Source: Chitinophagaceae bacterium
Lineage (GTDB): Bacteria; Bacteroidota; Bacteroidia; Chitinophagales; Chitinophagaceae
DNA length: 64,000 nucleotides
Direction of reading: 5' to 3'
Assembly (NCBI GenBank): GCA_019638475.1
Contig: JAHBTR010000001.1
Location: forward strand, 558,001 to 622,000
The notes under the pieces were generated by a model. The model was not told where the DNA came from. It was given only the letters and a program-made list of their open reading frames with translations, and searched no databases. Shown one piece after another: positions 54,596 to 63,022 of the stretch. A program made the translations under genes and the position numbers. The number at the start of each line of letters is the position of its first letter. The stretch's first letter is position 1.

Positions 54596-55210
54596 TTAGT
54601 CTTCTCTTTCTTTTTTCTTACCTACATACATTTTTTCTCCTGCTTTAATAGCTATAGATAAATGATTTTCTTTTGGAGGAATAGGGCAATTATAGCCATA
54701 AGCATATACACAATAAGGATTGTAGGCTTTATTAAAATCAATAGAAATTTTATTTTCTTGAATAGCTGAAAAAAGTAAATCTATATATCTGCCTCCACCA
54801 TAACTATTATTTCCACTTGTTAAATCTGTAAAAGGAAGAAACAAATAGCCTTTATATGCTGTGTCATTCATTAGCTGTTCACTACTATATACAGTGAGTT
54901 GTAAGGGTTTATTATCTATTGAAAAATTGATTATTCCATAACGGAAAAATTTTTTATCTCTTGTGCCAGAAGTTTTCATAATAAAACCTACACTATCATT
55001 CATTTTTGTAAATGTAGCCATTACATGGTAGCGACTATTTGGCTTAAAAAACTTGAAATTTTTTTTATCTTTTCCTTTTACTACTTCATGCTCTTGTACA
55101 TAATTTTTTTGATATGCTTTTATTTTTTGCTGATAATTTTCTTGTGCAAATACATTAGCACAAAACAATAATGTAAGTATGCTTAAAATAATTTGTTTGC
55201 TGTTTTTCAC
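54596..55210 (-). CDS. DUF1684-domain exported protein
   Basis: The 204-residue protein has a signal peptide (about 1-22, ending VFAQ) and then a DUF1684 domain. Key sites are FRYGIINFSIDNKPLQLTVY, LFLPFTDLTSGNNSYGGGRYIDL and the C-terminal YNPYCVYAYGYNCPIPPKENHL, which is a hallmark of the family. The structure of the group is beta-rich; the activity is unknown. It lies before murA on the same strand (50 bases away) and after the repeat cluster, so it may be transcribed with murA. Confidence 0.82.
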   Translation of the reverse strand: MKNSKQIILSILTLLFCANVFAQENYQQKIKAYQKNYVQEHEVVKGKDKKNFKFFKPNSRYHVMATFTKMNDSVGFIMKTSGTRDKKFFRYGIINFSIDNKPLQLTVYSSEQLMNDTAYKGYLFLPFTDLTSGNNSYGGGRYIDLLFSAIQENKISIDFNKAYNPYCVYAYGYNCPIPPKENHLSIAIKAGEKMYVGKKKERED

Positions 55211-55259
55211 GGTAGAGCCATTTATAGTTTCAACAAATTTTTATTGAGGGTAAAAGAAA

Positions 55260-56564
55260 TTATATTCTGGTAATATCAGCACCTAAAGCTCTTAAACGTT
55301 CATCTATACATTGATAGCCTCTATCTATTTGTTCAATATTTTGAATAATGCTTTTTCCTTTAGCACTAAGGGCTGCAATAAGCAATGCTTGACCTGCACG
55401 AATATCAGGGCTGCTCATGGTTATTGCTTTTAAGCTATGTTTTCTTCCTAAGCCTATCACTGTGGCTCTGTGAGGGTCGCATAAAATAATTTGTGCTCCC
55501 ATATCCATCAATTTATCTACAAAATACAAACGACTTTCAAACATTTTTTGATGTACCAAAACACTGCCTATTGCTTGTGTAGCTACTACTAAAACAATGC
55601 TTATTAAATCTGGTGTAAAACCAGGCCAAGGATGGTCATAAATAGTTAAAATACCACCATCTAAATAAGTTACAATTTCATAACTTTCTTGTGCAGGTAT
55701 ATAAATATCATCTCCTTTAATTTCTAATTGAATACCTAACTGTTGAAACTTTTGAGGTATCATACCTAAATGTTGTACACCTGCATTTTTAATAGTAATT
55801 TCACTTTGTGTCATAGCTGCAAGTCCAATAAAACTGCCTGTTTCAATCATGTCTGGCAAAATGGTATGCTCTGCACCTTGCAATTCTTTTACACCATGAA
55901 TGGTTAATAAATTACTACCAACACCTTCAATTTTTGCTCCCATACTATTGAGCATTTTACAAAGTTGTTGTACATAAGGCTCACAAGCTGCATGATAAAT
56001 AGTTGTAATGCCTTTGGCTAAAACAGCAGCCATTAAAATATTGGCTGTTCCTGTAACGCTTGGTTCATCTAACAATAAATTTGTTCCTATTAATTCAGGT
56101 GCAGTAAATTGAAAACAATGTTTATCTGCTAAGTAATTAAATTTTGCTCCTAATTGTTCAAAGCCTATAATGTGTGTATCTAATCTTCTTCTACCTATTT
56201 TATCTCCACCAGGTTTGGGTATAAATGCTTTTTTAAATCTTGCAAGCATAGGTCCTGCAAGCATTACACTACCTCTTAATTTACCACTTTTTTTTCTGAA
56301 AGACTCGGTAGATAAATATTCATCATTTACATTTTCTGCTTTAAAAGAATAAGTGTGTTTATCTATTTTATTTACTTGTACACCCATATCATGCAATAAC
56401 TCTATTAGTAAATTTACATCAAGAATATCTGGAATATTGTGTATAGTAACTGTTTGATTGGTTAATAATACAGCACTAATTACTTGTAGTGCTTCATTCT
56501 TAGCACCTTGAGGTGTAATAATACCTGATAGTTTTTTTCCTCCTATTACTTCAAAAGAATTCAT
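55260..56564 (-). CDS. murA: UDP-N-acetylglucosamine 1-carboxyvinyltransferase, Asp variant
   Basis: MurA starts peptidoglycan synthesis by adding enolpyruvate to UDP-GlcNAc. The 434-residue protein has the family start (GGKKLSGIITPQGAKNEAL), and the PEP site reads PKPGGDKIGRRRLDTH. In most bacteria the residue at this place is Cys (E. coli Cys115), the target of fosfomycin; here it is Asp121 (codon 56202-56204). This natural change is known from other bacteria and gives intrinsic fosfomycin resistance. The length and the C-terminal ALSAKGKSIIQNIEQIDRGY are normal. It is followed by the DUF1684 gene on the same strand. Confidence 0.96.
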   Translation of the reverse strand: MNSFEVIGGKKLSGIITPQGAKNEALQVISAVLLTNQTVTIHNIPDILDVNLLIELLHDMGVQVNKIDKHTYSFKAENVNDEYLSTESFRKKSGKLRGSVMLAGPMLARFKKAFIPKPGGDKIGRRRLDTHIIGFEQLGAKFNYLADKHCFQFTAPELIGTNLLLDEPSVTGTANILMAAVLAKGITTIYHAACEPYVQQLCKMLNSMGAKIEGVGSNLLTIHGVKELQGAEHTILPDMIETGSFIGLAAMTQSEITIKNAGVQHLGMIPQKFQQLGIQLEIKGDDIYIPAQESYEIVTYLDGGILTIYDHPWPGFTPDLISIVLVVATQAIGSVLVHQKMFESRLYFVDKLMDMGAQIILCDPHRATVIGLGRKHSLKAITMSSPDIRAGQALLIAALSAKGKSIIQNIEQIDRGYQCIDERLRALGADITRI

Positions 56565-56715
56565 ATTGTATATTGAATATGTGTTTATAAATAGTCAATT
56601 AAAAATATTGTATTAGTAGCACAAAGGTTACATTTTCTTACACTTCTTTGTAAAAATAAGTAGTTAGTATGATGTTATTTTTAAAAAGCTATATTATTCT
56701 TAATAAACTGATAGC

Positions 56716-56749
56716 TTTGTACACAATTGCTTTACAATATTTATCTTCG
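56716..56749 (+). promoter_or_regulatory. Predicted promoter of the GHL10 gene
   Basis: TTTG at 56716-56719, a 22-base spacer and TATCTTCG at 56742-56749 resemble the consensus with one mismatch. Transcription would begin about 13 bases before the ATG at 56770. Confidence 0.4.
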
Positions 56750-56769
56750 GCATTATTAAAATTTGCTTC

Positions 56770-58236
56770 ATGAAGAACATTGTTCTTACTATTATTTCTA
56801 TCGTTTTTTTCTTTGTGTCAAATGCACAACCTGTATATGAGTTTAGAGGTGTTTGGGTAGCAAGTGTAGTAAATATAGATTGGCCCAGCAGCAAAGAATT
56901 AAGTAATGAACAGCAAAAAACAGAGTTTATTAACTTGCTCAATATGCACCAAAGCAATGGTATGAATACAGTAATTGTGCAAATTCGTCCTGCTGCAGAT
57001 GCTTTATATCCTTCTCCTTACGAGCCTTGGAGTGAATACTTAACAGGCAAACAAGGTGTAGCTCCAAACCCCTTATACGACCCTTTAGAATTTATGATTG
57101 CCGAAACACATAAAAGAGGTATGGAATTTCATGCTTGGATAAATCCTTATAGAGCTGTATTTAACAATGCTACTTCTTCTGTTTCATCAAAACATATTAC
57201 TAAAACACGCCCTCATTGGTTTGTAACGTATAATAATCAAAAAATATTTAACCCTGGGTTGCCCGAAGTAAGAGATTATGTAACTAAAATAGTAGAAGAT
57301 ATAGTAGCACGTTATGATATAGATGCTTTGCACATGGACGATTATTTTTATCCTTATCCAGATAAACATAACTCAGAATTTCATGATAAAAAAGCATATA
57401 CAAAATATGGAGATGGATTTTCAAAAGAAGATTGGCGTAGAAATAATTGTGATAGTATTATTAAACAATTACACAATGCTATCAGAGCTATTAAACCTTA
57501 TGTGAAATTTGGCATTAGTCCATTTGGTGTATGGAGAAATATTAGTAAAGACAGCACAGGAAGTAATACAAAAGCAGGTATAACTAATTATGACGATTTG
57601 TATGCAGATATTTTATTGTGGCTTCGTGAAGGATGGATAGATTATGTAACACCTCAATTATATTGGGAACGTGGTCATAAACTTTGCGATTATGATATAC
57701 TACTTGATTGGTGGAATCAATATACTTATGGAAAACATTTATACATTGGTCATGGAATTTATAGAGCAGGAACAACTACAGGTTGGAAAAATAAACATGA
57801 ACTACCCGAACAAATACAAAAACTAAGAGAATATACTACTACTCAAGGAAGCATTTATTTTAGTAGCAAATCTTTTGAAAAAAATCCAAATGGATGGAGT
57901 GATAGTTTAAAAAATAACTATTATGCTTATCCTGCATTACCACCTCCAATGCCTTGGATAGATAGTATAATGCCACCACAGCCAATAGTAGAAAAAGCAA
58001 ATAAGTATGCTTTTTTTGTTACTGCTAAAAATACTGAAAACATAAAGGGCTTTGCTGTGTTTACTTTAAATAATAATGATGAACCATATTTAGAAAATGC
58101 AAGATTAGAACAGCTAATAGTTATAGGAGATGATAATAAAATAGAGATACAACAATGGATAAAAAATAAAAGAAAGGTTTTTGTAAGTACTGTTAGCAGA
58201 GGTAATAATATTAGTGAATGGATTGAATTGAAGTAA
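56770..58236 (+). CDS. Glycosyl hydrolase-like 10 (YngK/DUF187-type)
   Basis: The 488-residue exported protein begins with a signal peptide (about 1-19, ending SNAQ), then PVYEFRGVWVASVVNIDWPS, the start block of the GHL10 family. It is followed by MNTVIVQIRPAADALYPS, RGMEFHAWINPYRA, DIDALHMDDYFYPYP and FGISPFGVWRN. These are acidic catalytic-barrel sites (DDYF carries two likely catalytic acids). The C-terminal 100 residues are an Ig-like domain. The substrate is likely a peptidoglycan or surface glycan. It lies divergent from murA. Confidence 0.87.
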   Translation: MKNIVLTIISIVFFFVSNAQPVYEFRGVWVASVVNIDWPSSKELSNEQQKTEFINLLNMHQSNGMNTVIVQIRPAADALYPSPYEPWSEYLTGKQGVAPNPLYDPLEFMIAETHKRGMEFHAWINPYRAVFNNATSSVSSKHITKTRPHWFVTYNNQKIFNPGLPEVRDYVTKIVEDIVARYDIDALHMDDYFYPYPDKHNSEFHDKKAYTKYGDGFSKEDWRRNNCDSIIKQLHNAIRAIKPYVKFGISPFGVWRNISKDSTGSNTKAGITNYDDLYADILLWLREGWIDYVTPQLYWERGHKLCDYDILLDWWNQYTYGKHLYIGHGIYRAGTTTGWKNKHELPEQIQKLREYTTTQGSIYFSSKSFEKNPNGWSDSLKNNYYAYPALPPPMPWIDSIMPPQPIVEKANKYAFFVTAKNTENIKGFAVFTLNNNDEPYLENARLEQLIVIGDDNKIEIQQWIKNKRKVFVSTVSRGNNISEWIELK

Positions 58237-58243
58237 AAATTAT

Positions 58244-58594
58244 TTACTGAATTTTTCCAATTCTTTCATCTTCACTTTTTATTAAGCTACAAGCAAGTTC
58301 AACTTTTTGTTCAAAGCCTATTAAATCTTCACTAATAAAAAGCCAACTGTTTTTGCTGCCATCTATATCAACATCTGTTTTGTTTACTTGTATTTCTTCT
58401 AACAATTCAGTATAAAACTCTGGTAGTGCAGCTACATACACACCATTGTATTGCATATTTATATTACTATCTCTTAAAAGCAATACTAATTTTTTGTTTA
58501 TAGAAAGTCCATAACCACCCAGCATTTTTCTTATAGTTGGTCTTATAGGGTATAATGCTTTTAATACAAAAGTATATGGCACCTGATAGCTCAT
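58244..58594 (-). CDS. Small protein, TfoX-N-like fold
   Basis: This 116-residue protein has LYPIRPTIRKMLGGYGLSIN-type sequence near the N-terminus and KSEDERIGKIQ at the C-terminus. The block KMLGGYGL with INKKLVLLLRD recalls the TfoX/Sxy N-terminal fold, but I do not claim that function. It is convergent with the GHL10 gene (7 bases apart) and lies 19 bases downstream of the lipase gene on the same strand, so it may be in one operon with it. Confidence 0.55.
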   Translation of the reverse strand: MSYQVPYTFVLKALYPIRPTIRKMLGGYGLSINKKLVLLLRDSNINMQYNGVYVAALPEFYTELLEEIQVNKTDVDIDGSKNSWLFISEDLIGFEQKVELACSLIKSEDERIGKIQ

Positions 58595-58613
58595 GTAATA
58601 AATAGTTTTATAA

Positions 58614-60830
58614 TTATTTCTTTTTAAGTTTATTCAGTTCTTCAATATTTATTTCATTGTTTAATGCTAAAGCTATTTCTTTTTTTTCGGCAGCTGTTAA
58701 ATGAAAACTTAAACTGGCAGCTTTATTTTTTGCAGAAGGCACATATTGAAATCGTATTACATCTATATTATTTCCATAACTCTCATTCAAATAATCTAAT
58801 TGAGCATCTTGATAATAGTCTTGCAACCTGAACCAATTATATTGCAATAAGAATGCAGGTTTTGTAAAAATGCTTATCAAACTTTTATTGCTTTCAATAG
58901 TATCCCAATCTTTAATATTTCTATCTCTTATTTGAATAATAACAATTTTTGAAGTATTTGCTTGCAGCCATTCTTTAAAAGATTCTATAAAACGCAAAGT
59001 ATTTTCTTGTCCAAAATTATCTCTTAACCCTGCATCCATTACATCTATTACAGGATTGGTAGGCAACCAAACATTTGGCAATACATAAGGAAAAGTTGCA
59101 TTCATGCGTAATGCACTAAGCATGCCTATTTGAGTGCTATTTTGTTTAACAAAAAAACTATTGAAATCTATAATATCTGGCATTGGCGAAGAGGCACTAT
59201 TATTTTCGGTTGAGCTACCCATCAAAAAACGAACAGGTTGTGTACATATAACCATCTTTCTTCCATCGCTACTAATAGTACTGTTAAAAAACATGGTAGG
59301 AATAATAGCTTTGTTTTCTGCATCTGTATAATCTGCTATTGGCTTATTTAAGTAGCCATGTGTATTGACATTTAATTTTCTTTCAAAAGCATAACCTCTA
59401 TCTTTTATATATCTAAATCCTGATTGTTGAAACCTTTGAACAGGTCCAATAATATCTCTACTAACAAATGAGGAAAAAATAGGGTTTAATAAATCTTTAG
59501 AAATATCGTTTACATATTGTTTGCTCTGTAAATTAATTGTATTGTTGGTAAGTTTTCGTAAGTATAACTCTCTATAATATGCAGCACCTAATAAACCACC
59601 AGATGCACCATTAATAAAAAATGCTTTTTGCATTAATGAATCATTAAAAATAACAGCGTCTAATTTTTGTAAAATGCTAAAAGTAAAATTAGCACTTCTT
59701 ATACCACCACCACTTGTATTAATAAGGTATAAAATAGGTTTTTCTTCTACTTGATTGCTTTTCCATGCTTCTAATCTTTGTAAAAAAGCAGCTTTGTCTT
59801 TGTCAATATTTTCTTTACTTGCCAAAGCATAAATAGCATCTTTATTATAGTCTGGTCTTTCTTTTTTATTTTCATAATTAATGCCATAAGCTTTATTACG
59901 AGGGTCTATCACATTTTTTTGGTACAAAAAATTAAAGAAGATATACACTAAAATAAGCACAGGAATACTCCATGTTTTAAGAAATAAAGAAAAAGCACCA
60001 CCAACAGCTACTAATAATGCAAAAAATATAGTAATACTGGCAGCAGCAGGAATTTGAAATAGCCTCATATCTGATGAAAAGCCTAAGCCTATTAACACAA
60101 TAAATGCAATAAAAAAAGCTATAATAGAAGCAATGTGATGTTGTTTAAAAATACTATCTAAAAAAGATTCAGAATAGTGCCTCACATCTCTTGGTTTTCT
60201 AAGGTGCATTCTTGCACTAAAAAACCAGTCTATACGAAGGTCTTTTCTTTCTTCGGGAAGAAGTTTTTTATTAGAAATATTATATCTTTTATTGGCAGCT
60301 ACAATAGTGCTTCCAATATTTTTAAAAATTCTTTTATCGGCACTAAAAAAATATACAAATGCAATGGTTACAGATAATAAAAAGCCAAATAAAAATCCAC
60401 TACTAAGAATGGCTATTTCTACAAAAGATTTTAGTTCTCTTTGATGATTGTATTGTACAGCAGTAAAAAAATAATACAATAAAAACAATACTGGTATAAT
60501 ACCATTATTAATACAATATTTTAAAAATGGCTGAGCAGTTGTGGCTAAAAAATGTATGTATTTCCTAAAAAGAATAAAAGTGGTAATATTCCAACTCATA
60601 ATAAAAATACCAATAGCAAAGCCTACTATTGATGTACTAAAAAAATTTACTTCATTATAATATTCAGGGGCTAAGTATAAAGAGTAAGCACCAAAGTTGT
60701 TTAAAAATGTGCCTCCTACAGTAGCAAATAAAATATACCAGAATACCAAAAAGATTTGATACTTGCGAAAATGCAAAATGAATAACTGTATAGGCATACT
60801 AAACCAAAAGCCAACAATATATTTTTTCAT
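58614..60830 (-). CDS. Polytopic membrane protein with patatin-like lipase domain
   Basis: The 738-residue protein joins about seven or eight transmembrane helices (residues 20-42, 63-90, 108-125, 137-163, 232-251, 258-280 and 287-305) with a cytosolic patatin-like domain (about 360-738). The oxyanion loop SGGGIRSAN is at 373-381, the nucleophile elbow GASGG at 408-412 (Ser410) and the catalytic Asp in MDAGLRDN at Asp599. It would hydrolyse phospholipids or acyl chains at the membrane. This membrane-fused form is unlike plain patatin proteins. The small TfoX-like gene follows 19 bases after its stop. Confidence 0.82.
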   Translation of the reverse strand: MKKYIVGFWFSMPIQLFILHFRKYQIFLVFWYILFATVGGTFLNNFGAYSLYLAPEYYNEVNFFSTSIVGFAIGIFIMSWNITTFILFRKYIHFLATTAQPFLKYCINNGIIPVLFLLYYFFTAVQYNHQRELKSFVEIAILSSGFLFGFLLSVTIAFVYFFSADKRIFKNIGSTIVAANKRYNISNKKLLPEERKDLRIDWFFSARMHLRKPRDVRHYSESFLDSIFKQHHIASIIAFFIAFIVLIGLGFSSDMRLFQIPAAASITIFFALLVAVGGAFSLFLKTWSIPVLILVYIFFNFLYQKNVIDPRNKAYGINYENKKERPDYNKDAIYALASKENIDKDKAAFLQRLEAWKSNQVEEKPILYLINTSGGGIRSANFTFSILQKLDAVIFNDSLMQKAFFINGASGGLLGAAYYRELYLRKLTNNTINLQSKQYVNDISKDLLNPIFSSFVSRDIIGPVQRFQQSGFRYIKDRGYAFERKLNVNTHGYLNKPIADYTDAENKAIIPTMFFNSTISSDGRKMVICTQPVRFLMGSSTENNSASSPMPDIIDFNSFFVKQNSTQIGMLSALRMNATFPYVLPNVWLPTNPVIDVMDAGLRDNFGQENTLRFIESFKEWLQANTSKIVIIQIRDRNIKDWDTIESNKSLISIFTKPAFLLQYNWFRLQDYYQDAQLDYLNESYGNNIDVIRFQYVPSAKNKAASLSFHLTAAEKKEIALALNNEINIEELNKLKKK

Positions 60831-60894
60831 TTTAGGTATTTGCTGAAAGGTAAGACAAATTGAATAATATAGATGCTGCTTTTTATTGTTGGTA

Positions 60895-61281
60895 TTATGT
60901 TCTTGTATTTGCTTTCAATATTTCAACATAATGAGACCAACTCAAAATATTAGACGGGGTCTCACTTTTTTCAAATTGTCCAGACACTGTCTGGATTTTT
61001 GAGAAACGCAGGTAAAACTGCCTGATTTGGAATACATTGGAACGACTAAAGCCTTTACCATAGCGTTCTGAAAGGTCTTTGGCAAGTTGGTCTAAAAGTT
61101 TACTTCCATAATCTGCTTTCTCTTTCCCTTCTTGTTCAAATTCAACGATGTGTTGCCCGATTAACCAATAAGTTTGCACCAAAATTGTGTTTACCGAATG
61201 AGCAATTTGCTCTCTACCTTTTTGTAGCAAAGTGCCTATTTCATTAATTAGGGCGGAATATTTTGATTTTTCTATGCTCAT
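60895..61281 (-). pseudogene. Truncated YhcG (DUF1016) N-terminal fragment
   Basis: The 128-residue frame matches the N-terminal helical domain of YhcG/DUF1016. It has LINEIGTLLQKGREQIAHSVN, YWLIGQHIVEFEQEGKEKADYG, LLDQLAKDLSERYGKGFSRSN and LSWSHYVEILK. Whole proteins of this family have a PDDEXK nuclease domain behind this part and are about 340-370 residues long. Here a stop comes a few residues after HYVEILK, so the nuclease is missing. The start at 61281 fits the usual beginning. It seems a remnant of a transferred gene between the lipase gene and ctaA, flanked by near-repeats TGTTC(TC)TTGTA. Confidence 0.7.
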
Positions 61282-61316
61282 TTTAACCCTTGTTCTCTTG
61301 TAGATATATTTCAAAT

Positions 61317-62348
61317 CTATTTTCTTAGCACATATATAACAGCCATCATAGACAATAAAAGCAACATACCCACAAACTGATGTAATACTGCAAACCACTC
61401 AAATATACCAAAACTGCCCAATACAATTTTTTGACTTGTAAGCACACTAATAATACCCAAAATTGTTTGTAGTAAAACAAGTATAAGTGGTATATTTTTT
61501 ATTGTATTAAATACAGAAGATGTATTAATTTTTCTTGCTTTTAGCCACCAAATAAATACAGCAATAATTAAAATATAGGCAATACTTCTATGTATAAAAT
61601 GAATGGTAATTCTATCGTATAAAATGCTACCAAACTTATAAGGAAAAAATGAACCATTGATGAGGGGCCAAGTTGGTGCAGCAGCAGCAGCTTTTAAACC
61701 AGCCATAAATGCTCCATAAAAAAGTTGTATAACAAGCAAGATGGTTATACCTATCATTATATTTTTAAGAGCATTATTTGTTAAGTGTTTATTTTTTGGC
61801 ACAATTAATTTTAAACCAAAAATTAAAGCATAGCCTGTTAAAACCATAGCACTTACAAAATGAATAGATAAACGAATATGACTTACATAAGTATCGCTAT
61901 CATTTAACCCACTTTGTACCATTATCCAACCAATAGCTCCTTGCATAGCTCCTAACAAAAACAACATAATTAATGGGTTAATCATCCATTTTTTAAAATA
62001 GCCTTTCCATAAAAAATAAATAAAAGGAATAAGAAAAACAATGCCCATCATTCTTGCCCATAATCTATGAAACCACTCCCAAAAGAAAATAAATTTAAAA
62101 TCGCCAAGTTCAAAATGATTGTTTAAATATTTGTATTGTGCTATTTGCTTGTATTGCTCAAATGCTTCCTGCCATTGAGTTTCATTAAGTGGTGGCAATG
62201 CTCCCATAATTGGCTTCCACTCTGTAATGCTTAAACCACTACCTGTTAAACGTGTAATACCACCCAACAAAACTTGCACTACCAGCATAAAAACACCTAA
62301 AAAAATCCATTTAGCAATAATGCTATTTTTTCTTTCTTCTGTTAGCAT
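61317..62348 (-). CDS. ctaA: Heme A synthase (COX15/CtaA)
   Basis: This membrane enzyme turns heme O into heme A for cytochrome oxidase. The 343-residue protein has eight helices in two repeats, with LGGITRLTGSGLSITEWKPI near residue 30 as the hallmark. The His sites are in WEWFHRLWARMMG, HIRLSIHF, FIHRSIAYIL and LHQFVGMLLLL. The start at 62348 is chosen because MLTEERKNS begins the conserved part; an upstream in-frame start at 62387 is possible. It overlaps no other gene when so chosen. No oxidase genes are in the window. Confidence 0.93.
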   Translation of the reverse strand: MLTEERKNSIIAKWIFLGVFMLVVQVLLGGITRLTGSGLSITEWKPIMGALPPLNETQWQEAFEQYKQIAQYKYLNNHFELGDFKFIFFWEWFHRLWARMMGIVFLIPFIYFLWKGYFKKWMINPLIMLFLLGAMQGAIGWIMVQSGLNDSDTYVSHIRLSIHFVSAMVLTGYALIFGLKLIVPKNKHLTNNALKNIMIGITILLVIQLFYGAFMAGLKAAAAAPTWPLINGSFFPYKFGSILYDRITIHFIHRSIAYILIIAVFIWWLKARKINTSSVFNTIKNIPLILVLLQTILGIISVLTSQKIVLGSFGIFEWFAVLHQFVGMLLLLSMMAVIYVLRK

Positions 62349-62413
62349 ACTTATTAGTTTATGTAATAAAGATGTGCAAATGTACACCTAAGAATAGTAT
62401 GCTGCATTATTTG

Positions 62414-62421
62414 CATCTTTG
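62414..62421 (+). promoter_or_regulatory. Possible -7 box of rnhB
   Basis: CATCTTTG is similar to TAnnTTTG (first base differs) and lies 4 bases before the ATG at 62426. Weak support. Confidence 0.25.
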
Positions 62422-62425
62422 TACC

Positions 62426-63022
62426 ATGTTGAAAAATTTTTATCAAAATAAATTAATAGAAGCTGGTTGTGATGAGGCTGGAAGAGGCTGTTATGCAGGA
62501 CCTGTTTTTGCAGCAGCAGTTATTTTACCTAAAAAAAAATTTCATCCTTTATTAAATGATAGTAAGCAAGTAAAAGAAAAACAACGTAATGAATTAAGAA
62601 TTTTTATAGAACAACATGCTTTGGCTTTTGCTGTATGTAAAATAGACAATAAAGAAATAGATAAGATAAATATTTTAAAAGCCAGTTTTAAAGCTATGCA
62701 CTTAGCTATTGATAAATTAACAATACAACCTCAACTGCTTTTAATAGATGGTAACAGATTTGTGCCTTATAAAAATATACCATATCACTGCATAATAAAA
62801 GGAGATGGAAAATTTGCTTCTATTGCAGCAGCAAGTATTTTAGCTAAAACATACAGAGATGAATATATGCAACAGTTACACAAAGAATTTCCTATGTATG
62901 ATTGGCATAAAAATAAAGGTTATGGAACATTGACACATAGAAAAGCTATTGAACAATTTGGTTTATGTAAGTATCACAGAAAAAGTTTTGATATAATACC
63001 AACACAAATAAAATTGCTTTAA
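62426..63022 (+). CDS. rnhB: Ribonuclease HII
   Basis: RNase HII removes ribonucleotides from DNA. The 198-residue protein starts MLKNFYQNKLIEAGCDEAGRGCYAG; the DEAGRG block holds the first metal acids (Asp and Glu), LLIDGNRFVP the third Asp, and IIKGDGKFASIAAASILAKTYRD the fourth part. The longer frame (from 62372) is not supported, as the -7-like box lies within it. The C-terminus overlaps the PLP gene by four bases, tail to tail. Confidence 0.94.
   Translation: MLKNFYQNKLIEAGCDEAGRGCYAGPVFAAAVILPKKKFHPLLNDSKQVKEKQRNELRIFIEQHALAFAVCKIDNKEIDKINILKASFKAMHLAIDKLTIQPQLLLIDGNRFVPYKNIPYHCIIKGDGKFASIAAASILAKTYRDEYMQQLHKEFPMYDWHKNKGYGTLTHRKAIEQFGLCKYHRKSFDIIPTQIKLL

Noticed and set aside
58614..61281. 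A defence island made of the patatin-like lipase and the YhcG fragment
   Set aside because: There is no sensor, cyclase, helicase or intact nuclease, the YhcG part is truncated, and the flanking genes are housekeeping. The two are better treated as separate observations.
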